The notes: a model not told the origin generated them from the letters alone. 64,000 nucleotides of DNA from Streptomyces sp. NBC_00259 (GCF_036181745.1 NZ_CP108080.1:744001-808000), one strand, 5' to 3'; positions 45,404 to 54,423 are shown, counted from the stretch's first letter. Program-made: numbers and translations.

Positions 45404-47803
45404 TCACCGTGTCGGCAGCACGAGCGTGCAGGTCTCTCCCGGTGCGATGGTGACCGCCCGGTCGGTCAGTACCACCCGGATCGGTGACTCCTCCGAGTCC
45501 GGGACGCTGATCCGCAAATGTCGGCTCTGCAGCTGTACGCCGACACCCCAGTGACCGCGATAGCGCAGCGCGAATCCGTACTCGGACAGCGCCGGTAGCG
45601 GCACCGGGTCCAGCCACAGGGCGTCCTCGCGGGGCTCCAGTCCGGTCAGGCCGCGCTGGACCAGGTCGAGGGTCCCGGCCATGGCACCCAGGTGGATGCC
45701 TTCGCCGGTCGTACCGCCCTGGAGATCGGCGATGTCCGCCTCCAGGGCCTCCTGGCAGTACTTCCACGCCTCGGCCCGTCTGACCCGTGCGAGGACCCAG
45801 CCGTGGACGAGGCCGCTGAGGGTGGAGCCGTGGCTGGTCCGCCGAAGGTAGTAGTCGACGGTCCTGCGCCAGACCTCGTCGTCGAGGCCGTACCCGAGCC
45901 GGTGGAAGAGCTGCTGGAGCTCGCCGGGCGGGAAGAGGTAGCCGAGCATGAGGACATCGGCCTGCTTGGAGACTTGGTAGCGGTTGACCGTGTCGCCCTC
46001 GGCCTCGAGGATCCGGTCGAGACGCCGGATGCTGTCGTACCGCTCCCGGTAGGCGTCCCAGTCCAGCTCGGCGAGGTCACCGTAGCCGTCGAACTGGCTG
46101 ATGACGCCCTGGTGGTAGGGCACCCGCAGCCGCCGGGACACCTCCTCCCACTTCGGGAGTTCGTCGGCATTGAGCATCACGCGCTCCAGCAGCTCCTGTC
46201 GGCGCCATGCAGGAAGGCGCCGCAAGAGGTCCAGGGCACGGCTGAGCACCCAGGCGGCGGTGACGTTGGTGTACGTGTTGTCGTCCAAGCCGGGTCGGTC
46301 GGCGCCCGGGTAGCTGTCGTGGTATTCGTCGGGGCCCACCACTCCGCGGATGCGGAAACGCCCCGTCTCAGGGTCGAGGACCGCGGTGTCCGCCCAGAAG
46401 CGGGCTATCTGCAGCAGCATCTCCGCACCCTTGGTGTGGAGGAACTCGGTGTCGCCGGTGGCCTCCCAGTACCGCCACACGTTGTAGGCGATCGCCGAGC
46501 CGACGTGGTGCTGGAGCCGGGAGTGGTCCGGCAGCCAGCGGCCCGATCGGGGGTTGAGATGCAGCTGCTGGGTCTCCTCACGGCCGTCACTACCGCTCTG
46601 CCACGGGTACATCGCCCCGGTCCGGCCCGCTTGCCGGGCTGCGCGGCACGCCTGCGGGAGGCGCCGGTGACGGTAGTTCAGCAAGGCCCGGGAGACCTCT
46701 GGGAAGTGCAGGTTCAGATACGGGAGCACGAACAACTCGTCCCAGAAGACATGCCCGCGGTACGCCTCACCGTGCAGCCCCCGGGCCGGAACGCCCACAT
46801 CGAGGTCCGCGGTGTGCGGTGAGAGCGTTTGCAGGACGTGAAACAGATGCAGGCGCAGGACTCGACCGGCCTGGCCGGGCACCTGAACGTCCGCGTGCCG
46901 CCACAACCGGGCCCACGCGGCGACGTGGGAGTCCATCAGGGCAGGGAAGTCCGCGGCTGCGGACACCCGGTCGACCGCTGCCCCGAGCGGGTCGCTGATC
47001 GCCGCGTCGCGTGAGGTGTGCAGCGCCATGGTCTTGTCCACGACGACGGGCCGGCCTGGAGCGATGGGGATCGCCAGACGGCGGACGGCTCGGTGACGAG
47101 CGGGATGGAGCCTCCACGAAGCCGACGGCTGTCCGGTGACGACCGTACGGGCAGCCATGGCGACACCGATGTCGGAGCTGCTGGTGCGGCAGTGCAGCCA
47201 CACGGTGTCGGACTCCTCCGCCCCGGTCTGCACATGGGCCAGGTGGCTTCGTTCAAGGGACCGGTAACGGTGCACGTTGCCATTGACGACGTCGCCGTCG
47301 ATCGCGGACTCGACTTCGATCTGTCCTGACCAGTCCTCGGCGGTGAAGACGGTCCGCAGCACCGCCAGGTGAGGGTCCGCCATGTGCACCGCGCGGATCT
47401 GCTCCACACTCAACACGCCGGCGTCGTCGTCCCGGTAGCGCAACGCGCGTGTGAGTGTGCCACGGCGCAGATCCAGCGTGTGCCGATGGCTGAGGAAGGC
47501 ACATGTGTCCGGGGAGAACCACGGGCCCGCCGATCCGTCGGCGCAGCGCAGCCGGAACCGCAGGGACAGCCAGTTCGGGAGGTTGACCATGTCCTCGTTG
47601 ACCACCTGTCGCCCGGCTACGGTCGACTCCAGGCGGTTGTAGCATCCGGCCGCATAGGTCCCGGGGTAGTGCACCAGACCGGCCCTGCTCTCGGGAGCAG
47701 CCCCACGGGTGGCGAAGTAACCGTTGCCGAGGGTGCACAGCGATTCACGCAGCCGCTCGGCTCCCGGGTCGTAGCCCTCGTAATCCCAGGTCCACTCCGA
47801 CAT
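45404..47803 (-). CDS. Glycoside hydrolase family 65 (maltose/trehalose/kojibiose phosphorylase-like)
   Basis: A 799-residue enzyme of family GH65, which splits alpha-glucosides with phosphate, or sometimes water, inverting the bond. The catalytic acid is the Glu in GVVGPDEYHD, followed by DNTYTNVTAAWVL, both in the barrel domain; the N-terminal beta-sandwich begins TLGNGYFATRGAAPESRA. The substrate cannot be fixed by eye. It lacks a signal peptide, so it acts inside the cell, perhaps on trehalose or glycogen fragments. Start ATG at 47803 after GAGGGCGG; downstream of the stress-protein gene on the same strand by 62 bp. Confidence 0.88.
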   Translation of the reverse strand: MSEWTWDYEGYDPGAERLRESLCTLGNGYFATRGAAPESRAGLVHYPGTYAAGCYNRLESTVAGRQVVNEDMVNLPNWLSLRFRLRCADGSAGPWFSPDTCAFLSHRHTLDLRRGTLTRALRYRDDDAGVLSVEQIRAVHMADPHLAVLRTVFTAEDWSGQIEVESAIDGDVVNGNVHRYRSLERSHLAHVQTGAEESDTVWLHCRTSSSDIGVAMAARTVVTGQPSASWRLHPARHRAVRRLAIPIAPGRPVVVDKTMALHTSRDAAISDPLGAAVDRVSAAADFPALMDSHVAAWARLWRHADVQVPGQAGRVLRLHLFHVLQTLSPHTADLDVGVPARGLHGEAYRGHVFWDELFVLPYLNLHFPEVSRALLNYRHRRLPQACRAARQAGRTGAMYPWQSGSDGREETQQLHLNPRSGRWLPDHSRLQHHVGSAIAYNVWRYWEATGDTEFLHTKGAEMLLQIARFWADTAVLDPETGRFRIRGVVGPDEYHDSYPGADRPGLDDNTYTNVTAAWVLSRALDLLRRLPAWRRQELLERVMLNADELPKWEEVSRRLRVPYHQGVISQFDGYGDLAELDWDAYRERYDSIRRLDRILEAEGDTVNRYQVSKQADVLMLGYLFPPGELQQLFHRLGYGLDDEVWRRTVDYYLRRTSHGSTLSGLVHGWVLARVRRAEAWKYCQEALEADIADLQGGTTGEGIHLGAMAGTLDLVQRGLTGLEPREDALWLDPVPLPALSEYGFALRYRGHWGVGVQLQSRHLRISVPDSEESPIRVVLTDRAVTIAPGETCTLVLPTR

Positions 47804-47865
47804 CCGCCGCCCTCGCCCCCTTCCCCTCAACGAGATGTACGGGAGCTCGGTCCACGCGCCGGGAC

Positions 47866-48741
47866 TCAGTCCTGGTGAGGGACGACCGCGACCGGGGACC
47901 GGGAGTGGTGCAGGAGGGCGTGGGCGACCCTGCCGAGTTGCAGACCCACGTGGCCGTGCTGCCTCAGAGCGCCGACGACCAGCAGGCCGGCGTCGGCCGA
48001 AGCGTCCAGGAGGACCTTCTGGGCGGGGCCTTCCACCGACCGGCGGACCACTTCGACCTCGGGGTGATCGCCTGCGGCCTCGCGCAGCGCGTCGTCGAGG
48101 TCGGCCGAGGCCCGTTCCTCGTGCGCACGGGCGGGCTCCTCCGCGAGGAAGGGATGGTCCACATGCTCGTGGGCAGGGCAGCGCCAAGCCCGCACAGCCT
48201 CCAGGGCACAGCCCCGTGCCTCGGCCTCGCGGACGGCGAACCGTACGGCGCCCGAGCCCTCCGTCGAATCACCGACCCCGACCACCACCCGCCCGCGGGC
48301 TCCCTGCCGGTTCTGCTCCGAGCCGCGGACCACGATGACCGGGCACACGGCGCGGGCCGCGACCGCAAGGCTGACCGACCCCAGCAGCAGCCCGGCGAGC
48401 TCGCTACGCCCTCGCGCGCCCGTGACCACGGCAGAGGCATCATGCCCCTCTCTCAGCAGGACGGACACGGCATCGTCGGGCAGCGCCTCGCCCGACACCT
48501 TGACCTCCGGATTGCGAAGTCTGGCCCGTTCCGCGCCGGACGCGATGATGTGCTCCGCAAGAACCTCTTCGGCGGGACGATCGGTGCTCAGGGACGGGCG
48601 GCTGCCCTCGTAACGCTCCCACAAGGAGGCATGGACCAGGCGCAATGGCAACCCCAGGCGTGCCGCTTCGTCGACCGCCCAGTCAACAGCCTCCAGGCTG
48701 GAATCCGATCCGTCCACACCCACGACCAGCGGGAGTTCCAT
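47866..48741 (-). CDS. Universal stress protein, two UspA domains
   Basis: A 291-residue tandem UspA protein. The N-terminal domain has the full ATP pattern (TGARGRSELAGLLLGSVSLA). The C-terminal domain is altered (VGALRQHGHVGLQLGRVAHA), losing the second Gly. It is closest in this window to the gene at 54562, which shares the HGHVGLQLG/RGHLGLQLG ending. It is divergent from a CBS-BON gene over 268 bp; one weak half-box (ACCCC-ATAA-GGCCC, 48917-48930) lies there. Likely cotranscribed with the GH65 gene 62 bp downstream. Confidence 0.9.
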   Translation of the reverse strand: MELPLVVGVDGSDSSLEAVDWAVDEAARLGLPLRLVHASLWERYEGSRPSLSTDRPAEEVLAEHIIASGAERARLRNPEVKVSGEALPDDAVSVLLREGHDASAVVTGARGRSELAGLLLGSVSLAVAARAVCPVIVVRGSEQNRQGARGRVVVGVGDSTEGSGAVRFAVREAEARGCALEAVRAWRCPAHEHVDHPFLAEEPARAHEERASADLDDALREAAGDHPEVEVVRRSVEGPAQKVLLDASADAGLLVVGALRQHGHVGLQLGRVAHALLHHSRSPVAVVPHQD

Positions 48742-49009
48742 CGTCCCCACCGCCTTCCTCTCCGGCGCCTGCGAACGCCACCTGTGAATACCGTCGCACC
48801 GCCCCGCGGCAACCGCGACACGCAGAACCGCCGCTCGGGCCGGGATCCTTTGGACGCGAAGCACCGGCCGGTTTGCCGCACGGTTGGAGTTGTACGACCG
48901 GTCAGCCCGCCTTCCTACCCCATAAGGCCCTGGAGCCGGGCGCCTTCTCCCCAGAGGCTGAGGCCGAGAGCGGAAACATTGGCGAGCGGAGCGCGAGAGG
49001 GAGCGAGCG

Positions 49010-49780
49010 ATGAAGCACAGCAAGATCGGCAGCCTGATGGTGGACGATGTCGTCTCGGTGATCCCGCAGACCTCGTTCAAGGAGGTCGCCAAGCTGCTCG
49101 CAGTACACCGGATCAGCGGTCTGCCCGTGGTCGACACCGACGACAAGGTCCTCGGTGTGATATCCGAGAGCGACCTCATACTCCGGCAGGCGGGCGCTGC
49201 ACCGGCGGCGGAACCCGCTCGCCGCGCACAGCCGGCCTGGCGGCCGCCGCCGACAGGCGTTGACGAGACCGAAGACGGCCCAGGCACCAAGGCGCGGGCG
49301 ATGATCGCCCGGGAGCTGATGTCGCATCCCGCGATCACTGTCCACGCCGGCGACACCATCGCCGTGGCCGCCCGCACCATGGCACAGCATCACGTCGAGC
49401 GGCTCCCCGTGGTCGATACGGAGGGCCGCCTTGCCGGTATCGTCACCCGCCGCGATCTGCTTCAGGTCTTCCTGCGACCGGACGCCGACATCCGGCGGGA
49501 GATCGTCGACGAGATCCTGGAACAGACGCTGTGGCTGTCCCCGGACGCGGTTCAGGCACATGTGATCGATGGTGTGGTCACTCTTGACGGACAGCTGGGG
49601 CGGTTCAGCGACATCCAGGTCGTGGTCCGGCTGACGCAGGAGGTGGACGGCGTGGTCTCGGTCGTCGACAAACTGACGTACCGCTGTGACGACTCCGGCT
49701 CGCGGCCCGTCCGGCAGACACCGCCGGCCGTCGTCGACGACGCCCGACACAGCAGGATGCATGTGGAGAGGTCCCCGTGA
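49010..49780 (+). CDS. CBS-CBS-BON domain protein
   Basis: A 256-residue protein starting MKHSKIGSLMVDDVVSVIPQ. CBS motifs: SFKEVAKLLAVHRISGLPVV and IAVAARTMAQHHVERLPVVD; the BON domain starts near AVQAHVIDGVVTLDGQL. Ribosome site GAGAGGGAG. It is the nearest relative of the gene at 15952. The linker between the CBS motifs contains a Pro/Ala-rich insertion (AQPAWRPPPTGVDE). Confidence 0.88.
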   Translation: MKHSKIGSLMVDDVVSVIPQTSFKEVAKLLAVHRISGLPVVDTDDKVLGVISESDLILRQAGAAPAAEPARRAQPAWRPPPTGVDETEDGPGTKARAMIARELMSHPAITVHAGDTIAVAARTMAQHHVERLPVVDTEGRLAGIVTRRDLLQVFLRPDADIRREIVDEILEQTLWLSPDAVQAHVIDGVVTLDGQLGRFSDIQVVVRLTQEVDGVVSVVDKLTYRCDDSGSRPVRQTPPAVVDDARHSRMHVERSP

Positions 49781-49818
49781 TCACAGGAAGCCTCCGCCCG
49801 TACGCGCCCGACGGCTCC

Positions 49819-49853
49819 AGCCCTGAGCCCTGAGCCCTGAGCCCTGAGCCCTG
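49819..49853 (+). repeat. Five perfect tandem copies of a 7-bp unit
   Basis: AGCCCTG repeated five times without mismatch, ending 27 bp before the GTG of the next CBS-BON gene and just upstream of its ribosome site. The unit is not a multiple of three and lies outside coding sequence. Copy number could change by slippage. Confidence 0.95.
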
Positions 49854-49880
49854 AAACACTGATGCGAACGGAGGTCTGAA

Positions 49881-50561
49881 GTGCCTGAGACCCCGCACAT
49901 CGTGAGCGATGTGATGACCCAGACGGTCGTGGCCGTCGGGCGCGACGCGCCCTTCAAGGAGATCGTCCGGACCATGGAGCAGTGGAAAGTGAGTGCCCTG
50001 CCCGTACTCGAGGGCGAGGGGCGTGTCATCGGTGTCGTCTCCGAGGCCGACCTGCTGCCCAAGGAGGAGTTTCACGACAGGCCCATGAGCCTCTACGAGC
50101 AGCGTCAGCGCCTCCCCGACATCGCCAAAGCGGGAGCGGTGACCGCGGAGGAACTCATGAGCACCCCTGCCGTCACCGTGCACCCCGACGTCACCTTGGC
50201 TCAGGCCGCACGGATCATGGCGGTCAAGCACGTCAAGCGGCTCCCCGTGGTCGATGACGAGGACATGCTGCAGGGCATCGTCAGCCGCGCCGACCTGCTG
50301 AAGGTCTTCCTGCGCCCGGACGAGGAGATCGAGGAGGAGGTCCGCCGCACGGTGATCGCCTACCTCTTCCCCGCGTTCAGCCACGCCATCCACGTGAACG
50401 TGCATGAGGGGGTTGTCACCCTCCGCGGGCAGATCCGCGACACCTCGCTCATCTCGGTCGCCGCCCGCCTTGTTCGCGCCGTGGAGGGCGTGGTGGACGT
50501 CGAGCCCCTTCTCACGGGCGAGTCCTCCGCACGAACGGCACCGGAAGGAACGCAGCCGTGA
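49881..50561 (+). CDS. CBS-CBS-BON domain protein
   Basis: A 226-residue protein. CBS motifs: PFKEIVRTMEQWKVSALPVL and LAQAARIMAVKHVKRLPVVD; BON from HAIHVNVHEGVVTLRGQI. It starts with GTG 8 bp after GGAGG (GAGGTCTGAA). It follows another CBS-BON gene by 100 bp on the same strand, with the 7-bp tandem repeats between, and is convergent with the nitroreductase gene 78 bp away. Confidence 0.88.
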   Translation: MPETPHIVSDVMTQTVVAVGRDAPFKEIVRTMEQWKVSALPVLEGEGRVIGVVSEADLLPKEEFHDRPMSLYEQRQRLPDIAKAGAVTAEELMSTPAVTVHPDVTLAQAARIMAVKHVKRLPVVDDEDMLQGIVSRADLLKVFLRPDEEIEEEVRRTVIAYLFPAFSHAIHVNVHEGVVTLRGQIRDTSLISVAARLVRAVEGVVDVEPLLTGESSARTAPEGTQP

Positions 50562-50639
50562 CAGGTTCCGTCCACGGAATGATGCCCATGGGGAAGGCGC
50601 GGACGATGATGCGACCGCGTCCCGGGTCACGGCTCGTCG

Positions 50640-51632
50640 TCACGGCTCGATGTCAAGAACTTCGGGCACCGGACGGCGGGGCGTAGTGGGGCCTCCTGGA
50701 CCGTATCCGAGGCGCAGCACCATCTGCGTATGGCCCCTTCCTGTCACTGGGTCGCGCAGCGGCCAGCGGAGATCCGCCCATTCAAGGGCCTGAGTGGCGA
50801 AGGACCCGGACAAGCCCTCCAGCGTGGCCAGGAGCAGGACCCGTTCCATGGCCTGGCCGGCACGCAGCCAGTCGGCCGGGTGGTCGTCCGTCGTGCTGAG
50901 AAGAGCCAGCTGAGGGGACTGTTCGAAGTCGGCGGAATCACGGCCGACCACCGGCCTGGTCCCGGCGAAGTCACGCATCGGGGCCTTGCCGCCACGTTTG
51001 CGCGGGCCGAAAGCGTAGTCCGGGATCCCGTCAGCGGCGGTGTTCACGGACGGCGCGTCGATGCGGGTCCACTGCGCCAGATCATCGTCGCTGCCGGCGT
51101 CGGTGATGTTGCGCCGCTCGGCTTCCTGAACGAGCTCCAGCACCTCCTGCTGGTGCCACGGGCCGGGGAAACTCAGTGTGGCTCCCTCACGGTCGGCGGC
51201 GTCGCTGAGGGCCGTTCGTACGCTCTCGGGGATCTCCGTCTCCTCGAACGGGAAGCGGCTGCTGTGCCGTCGGTGGATCGCCGGGTACAGCGCGGCCAGG
51301 TCGCTCTCGCCGCCCGTGCCATCGGTCAGTCGTACGGTCGCGACCAGCGCCGGGTCGGCGGGGTCGGGAAGCAGCCGGATTGCCGGGTACCAGCCTTCGT
51401 GGACCACTGCGGTCCTGAGGTTCAGCAGGGCGGCGCCGCAGCCGAGGTGCAGGGCACGGGCGTCGGGGTCGGAATGCGGCATGACGCGGTCGAAATCGGC
51501 GCGGAGGTGGAAGGTACGGCTGCCCTGGAAGTAGCGGAAGCGCCACGGCTGTGCGTTGTGCATCGACGGAGCGGCAGCAGCGTCGTAGACCATGGCCGTC
51601 ACACGCTCCTCGGACGGTTCTTGTCGGATCAC
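50640..51632 (-). CDS. Acg-type nitroreductase-like flavoprotein
   Basis: A 330-residue protein of the nitroreductase fold, Acg/Rv2032 subfamily. Landmarks: AAAAPSMHNAQPWRFRY at the N-terminus, the central RRHSSRFPFEETEIPE, and AGQAMERVLLLATLEGLSGS. In Acg proteins the FMN site is closed by a lid, and enzyme activity has not been shown; they are thought to store or sense FMN during hypoxia. Acg genes are DosR targets in mycobacteria. It lies 38 bp after the DUF1918-XRE-PNPOx gene on the same strand, so the two probably form an operon. Confidence 0.87.
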   Translation of the reverse strand: MIRQEPSEERVTAMVYDAAAAPSMHNAQPWRFRYFQGSRTFHLRADFDRVMPHSDPDARALHLGCGAALLNLRTAVVHEGWYPAIRLLPDPADPALVATVRLTDGTGGESDLAALYPAIHRRHSSRFPFEETEIPESVRTALSDAADREGATLSFPGPWHQQEVLELVQEAERRNITDAGSDDDLAQWTRIDAPSVNTAADGIPDYAFGPRKRGGKAPMRDFAGTRPVVGRDSADFEQSPQLALLSTTDDHPADWLRAGQAMERVLLLATLEGLSGSFATQALEWADLRWPLRDPVTGRGHTQMVLRLGYGPGGPTTPRRPVPEVLDIEP

Positions 51633-51670
51633 CGTGGCCTCCCTTCACAGAAGCGACAGCCCCACACAGC

Positions 51671-52591
51671 TCACTGTTGATCGGCCGGACTGATACTGCG
51701 GCCCGTGAGACGTTGGGGCTGGATCGACACCCACATCTCTCGTTCGCCACCCGCCCATGGCTTGGTGTGGGCGCCCTCGGCGAGCCGTCGCACCGCGTCG
51801 GGCTCCGTGACGTGCTGGGCATGACCCACGACGAGAACACTCCAGCCCTGGCTCGCGGTCTCGTCCAGATGGTCGACCTCGAAGGCGATGTCCGTCCCTA
51901 CGGCCGCAGCGGGCGCTGAATCAGGCGCGGTGCGGAAAGCGATCGCGTCATCAATGACTTCGTAGTTGACCGGAACGACCGCCGGGCCTTCAGGGGTCGT
52001 CACTGCTACGCGGCCCACACCGTGGGTGGAGAGCCGGGCTCGGCATTCGTCCGGGCTGAGACTGCGCAGCTGAGGGTGGAGGAGGGCTTGGCCCTGGCCG
52101 GGCGGCAGATCGATGCCGCCACCGCGCAGGGCTTCGACGCTCGTTCCCATCGCGCCGGCCAATCGTGTGAGAGCCCCCAGGCTCGGGTCGGCCGGACGTT
52201 CTTCGAGATACGCCACATACTCCGGCGCCATCGCGGCGCGGCTCGCCACGGCAGCCCGGGTGAGCCCCTGCCGCTCGCGTTCGGCGGCCACGCGGCGCCC
52301 GATGTCACCCGGGTTGGGAGCCCGGTCCGGCCGGTGGCTGTCGGATACCGCACCCGCCCTCTCCGTGCCGGGCTCGGAGGACGCAGGGGGCGCCTCGGGA
52401 GAGTGCTCCAGGTGATGGAGATGCGCATCGGGCCCTGGGAACACCAGCGTCACGTCGTCCGTGTCCGACCAGCGCACGTCGTAGGGGGGTGTTCCATCCG
52501 CATGGTGGAGTCCGACGATCTCACCGTCGCGCCTGGTGGCACCGGTCTTCTGGCTTTCGATGACGAGTTGGTCGCCGAGGTGAGCTCGCAT
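51671..52591 (-). CDS. DUF1918 - XRE helix-turn-helix - PNPOx-like fusion protein
   Basis: A 306-residue three-part protein. Residues 1-60 are a DUF1918 domain (MRAHLGDQLVIESQKTGATR, then PPYDVRWSDTDDVTLVFPGP); after a Pro/Glu-rich linker comes an XRE-type DNA-binding domain (about 95-150, RVAAERERQGLTRAAVASRA); the C-terminal 140 residues are an FMN split-barrel of the pyridoxamine-phosphate-oxidase type (GRVAVTTPEGPAVVPVNYEV). Such a protein could read a flavin or redox state and bind DNA. In M. tuberculosis DUF1918 proteins (Rv0569) are DosR-controlled. Start ATG at 52591. Paired boxes lie 86-119 bp upstream. Confidence 0.85.
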   Translation of the reverse strand: MRAHLGDQLVIESQKTGATRRDGEIVGLHHADGTPPYDVRWSDTDDVTLVFPGPDAHLHHLEHSPEAPPASSEPGTERAGAVSDSHRPDRAPNPGDIGRRVAAERERQGLTRAAVASRAAMAPEYVAYLEERPADPSLGALTRLAGAMGTSVEALRGGGIDLPPGQGQALLHPQLRSLSPDECRARLSTHGVGRVAVTTPEGPAVVPVNYEVIDDAIAFRTAPDSAPAAAVGTDIAFEVDHLDETASQGWSVLVVGHAQHVTEPDAVRRLAEGAHTKPWAGGEREMWVSIQPQRLTGRSISPADQQ

Positions 52592-52676
52592 GACCGCCGC
52601 CCTTTCCTCAGAATGTTGCTGTACCCAACGTGCCACGCACGGCGTGCCGCCGCACGGGCCGAGTAGCCCCGCTGAG

Positions 52677-52710
52677 GGGCCGACCAGTCCGGTCTCGGGG
52701 CCGGTGGCCC
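52677..52710. promoter_or_regulatory. Paired GGRCC-N4-RGYCC boxes, 20 bp apart
   Basis: GGGCC-GACC-AGTCC (52677-52690) and GGGGC-CGGT-GGCCC (52697-52710), centres exactly 20 bp apart, in the 220-bp gap between divergent DUF1918-XRE-PNPOx and CBS-BON genes. They are placed to serve both. Confidence 0.55.
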
Positions 52711-52811
52711 GGGCCACCGGCCCGGCGTGCTCATCCGTGGGCGGGCCCGTTCCCGACACGCTTGACACATCACCACGACTGGCTGCCAGGGGCCTCGAAG
52801 GGAAACGCGAC

Positions 52812-53486
52812 ATGCAGCACCGAACAGTCGCAGAGCTCATGACCCGGCGGGTCGTCCGGGCGCGGCGTGACCTGCCGTTCAAGGAGATCGTCAAGCTGTT
52901 GGCGGACAACGACGTCACCGCCGTACCTGTGGTGGACGAACTGGACCGCCCCATGGGTGTGGTGTCCGAGGCCGACCTGCTGCGCAAGTCCGCGGACCAG
53001 GCCGATCCGTCCGGCCGCACACCGATTCCGCATCTTGAGGCGTGGGAGCGGGCCAAGGCCGAAGGGGCCAGGGCCGAAGAGCTGATGTCGGCCCCTGCCG
53101 TGTGCGCGCGTCCGGAGTGGACCGTGGTCGAGGCCGCCCGCCTCATGGAGGTCCAGGGCGTCAAGCGGCTGCCCGTCGTGGACGAGACGGACAAGCTGCA
53201 GGGCATCGTCAGCCGCAGCGACCTGCTACGCATCTTCCTGCGCCGTGACGACGCCATCCGCGAGGAGATCAACCGGGACCTGCTGCAGCAGACGATGAGC
53301 CTCGCTCCTTCGGAGGTGTCGGTCGAGGTACACGAGGGGCAGGTCGCCCTCGGCGGATCCGTCGAGTTCAGGAGCCTGATCCCCATCATCGTGCGGCTGT
53401 GCCGGAGCGTTGACGGAGTGGTCTCGGTCTCGGAGCGCATCGCGTATCGGACCGACGACGCCAGGAGTTCCGCCACGGGCGGATGA
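52812..53486 (+). CDS. CBS-CBS-BON domain protein
   Basis: A 224-residue protein starting MQHRTVAELMTRRVV. CBS motifs: PFKEIVKLLADNDVTAVPVV and VVEAARLMEVQGVKRLPVVD; BON from EVSVEVHEGQVALGGSVEF. GAAGGGAAA precedes the ATG. Closest to the gene at 18631. Divergent from the DUF1918 fusion gene and under the paired boxes between them. Confidence 0.88.
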   Translation: MQHRTVAELMTRRVVRARRDLPFKEIVKLLADNDVTAVPVVDELDRPMGVVSEADLLRKSADQADPSGRTPIPHLEAWERAKAEGARAEELMSAPAVCARPEWTVVEAARLMEVQGVKRLPVVDETDKLQGIVSRSDLLRIFLRRDDAIREEINRDLLQQTMSLAPSEVSVEVHEGQVALGGSVEFRSLIPIIVRLCRSVDGVVSVSERIAYRTDDARSSATGG

Positions 53487-53719
53487 GTCACCGAAGGCAG
53501 ATGAGTCAACGAGCGGTGGGGGCGGAGCACGGACCAGGGGCGAATCCGCCGATGCGTCCGTGGCTCCGGGGCCGCATGACGGGGACTTGCGTCTCCTCCT
53601 CGATACGGCGCCGGACCCGGTCTGTGAGAGCGCTCAACCGGTCGAAGACCGTCGCCGAGGTGCGTCCGGCGCCCGAATCAGACTGGCCGGTGACGGCAGT
53701 CCAGCCAGGTCAGCAACGA
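53487..53719. other. Non-coding or decayed stretch
   Basis: No gene is recognisable on either strand between the CBS-BON stop and the nicotinate phosphoribosyltransferase scrap. One minus-strand frame reads SATVFDRLSALTDRVRRRIE, which could be residual coding sequence, but I cannot name it. Confidence 0.35.
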
Positions 53720-53802
53720 ATCTCTGGAAGCGGCGCCGTCACCTCCAGCAGGGGTTCGCCCGCGAGCACGATCCGCCCCTCCGGCACCGCGCGCACCTGG
53801 CC
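53720..53802 (-). pseudogene. Scrap of a nicotinate phosphoribosyltransferase gene
   Basis: About 27 codons immediately downstream of the Rv1733c-like stop read QVRAVPEGRIVLAGEPLLEV followed by TAPLPE, a block characteristic of one branch of nicotinate phosphoribosyltransferases. Both sides are missing. PncB-type genes accompany this kind of island (pncB2 in the DosR regulon), so it is likely a deletion remnant. Confidence 0.5.
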
Positions 53803-54423
53803 TCACCGACGGAAGCGCCCGGTCCAAACGGGCTCCACCAGGTCCCACTCGGCGTCCCACCGCGCGGCCCTGCTGCGGTCCAGCAACCGGCGCATGCCCG
53901 CCCGTGCACCGAAAGCACCCGCTGTCACCACGACCGCCGTCATGCCGCCCACGAGCCAACCGGTCGCCGTGGCGTTGTCCGCGGTCATCGGCGGACTACG
54001 GAGGGTTCCGTCCGGACCCACCCAGACGCGAACGGTCGCGCCCGCGGTGGCACCCGCCTCCACACGCGCGATTCCGGTTCTCTCCTTGCCGTCCGTGCCG
54101 GTCCAGCGCACCTGCGCCCGTTGCCGGACTTCCTTTGCGCCACCGCGTGCTCCGTCTCCCTCGGCGTCCGAAACCACGCGGGCGGTGAGCGCATGCCGTT
54201 CCGCCGACTGGGCCTGCACGATACGCGTCGAGGACTCGTAAGCCGCCAGCCCTGCACTCACCGAGGCCACGGGCAGACCCAGTGCGAGGACGAACAGCAG
54301 GACACGGCCACACCAGGACTCGATCCTGTCGGACGTACGCCTCAACGGGTTCGCACCCTCGGACGAGTGCTCCTGGCCTGACGGGCGGGGACCGGATGCG
54401 TACGGCGCGCCCTGTGCACTCAT
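53803..54423 (-). CDS. Rv1733c-like membrane protein
   Basis: A 206-residue protein with two membrane segments (GRVLLFVLALGLPVASVSAG near 45 and GWLVGGMTAVVVTAGAFGA near 160) flanking an extracytoplasmic beta-rich domain (VRWTGTDGKERTGIARVEAG, RVWVGPDGTL). This is the layout of Rv1733c, a DosR-regulon protein of unknown function. The ATG at 54423 follows GGAGGTC. A GGGCC-GAAC-GTCCC box is 70-83 bp upstream. Located downstream of a stress-protein gene on the same strand. Confidence 0.82.
   Translation of the reverse strand: MSAQGAPYASGPRPSGQEHSSEGANPLRRTSDRIESWCGRVLLFVLALGLPVASVSAGLAAYESSTRIVQAQSAERHALTARVVSDAEGDGARGGAKEVRQRAQVRWTGTDGKERTGIARVEAGATAGATVRVWVGPDGTLRSPPMTADNATATGWLVGGMTAVVVTAGAFGARAGMRRLLDRSRAARWDAEWDLVEPVWTGRFRR

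Noticed and set aside
52613..53530. Long minus-strand frame continuing upstream of the DUF1918 fusion protein across the CBS-BON gene
   Set aside because: It is the complement of the CBS-BON gene; the DUF1918 start MRAHLGDQL at 52591 is the clear domain boundary.
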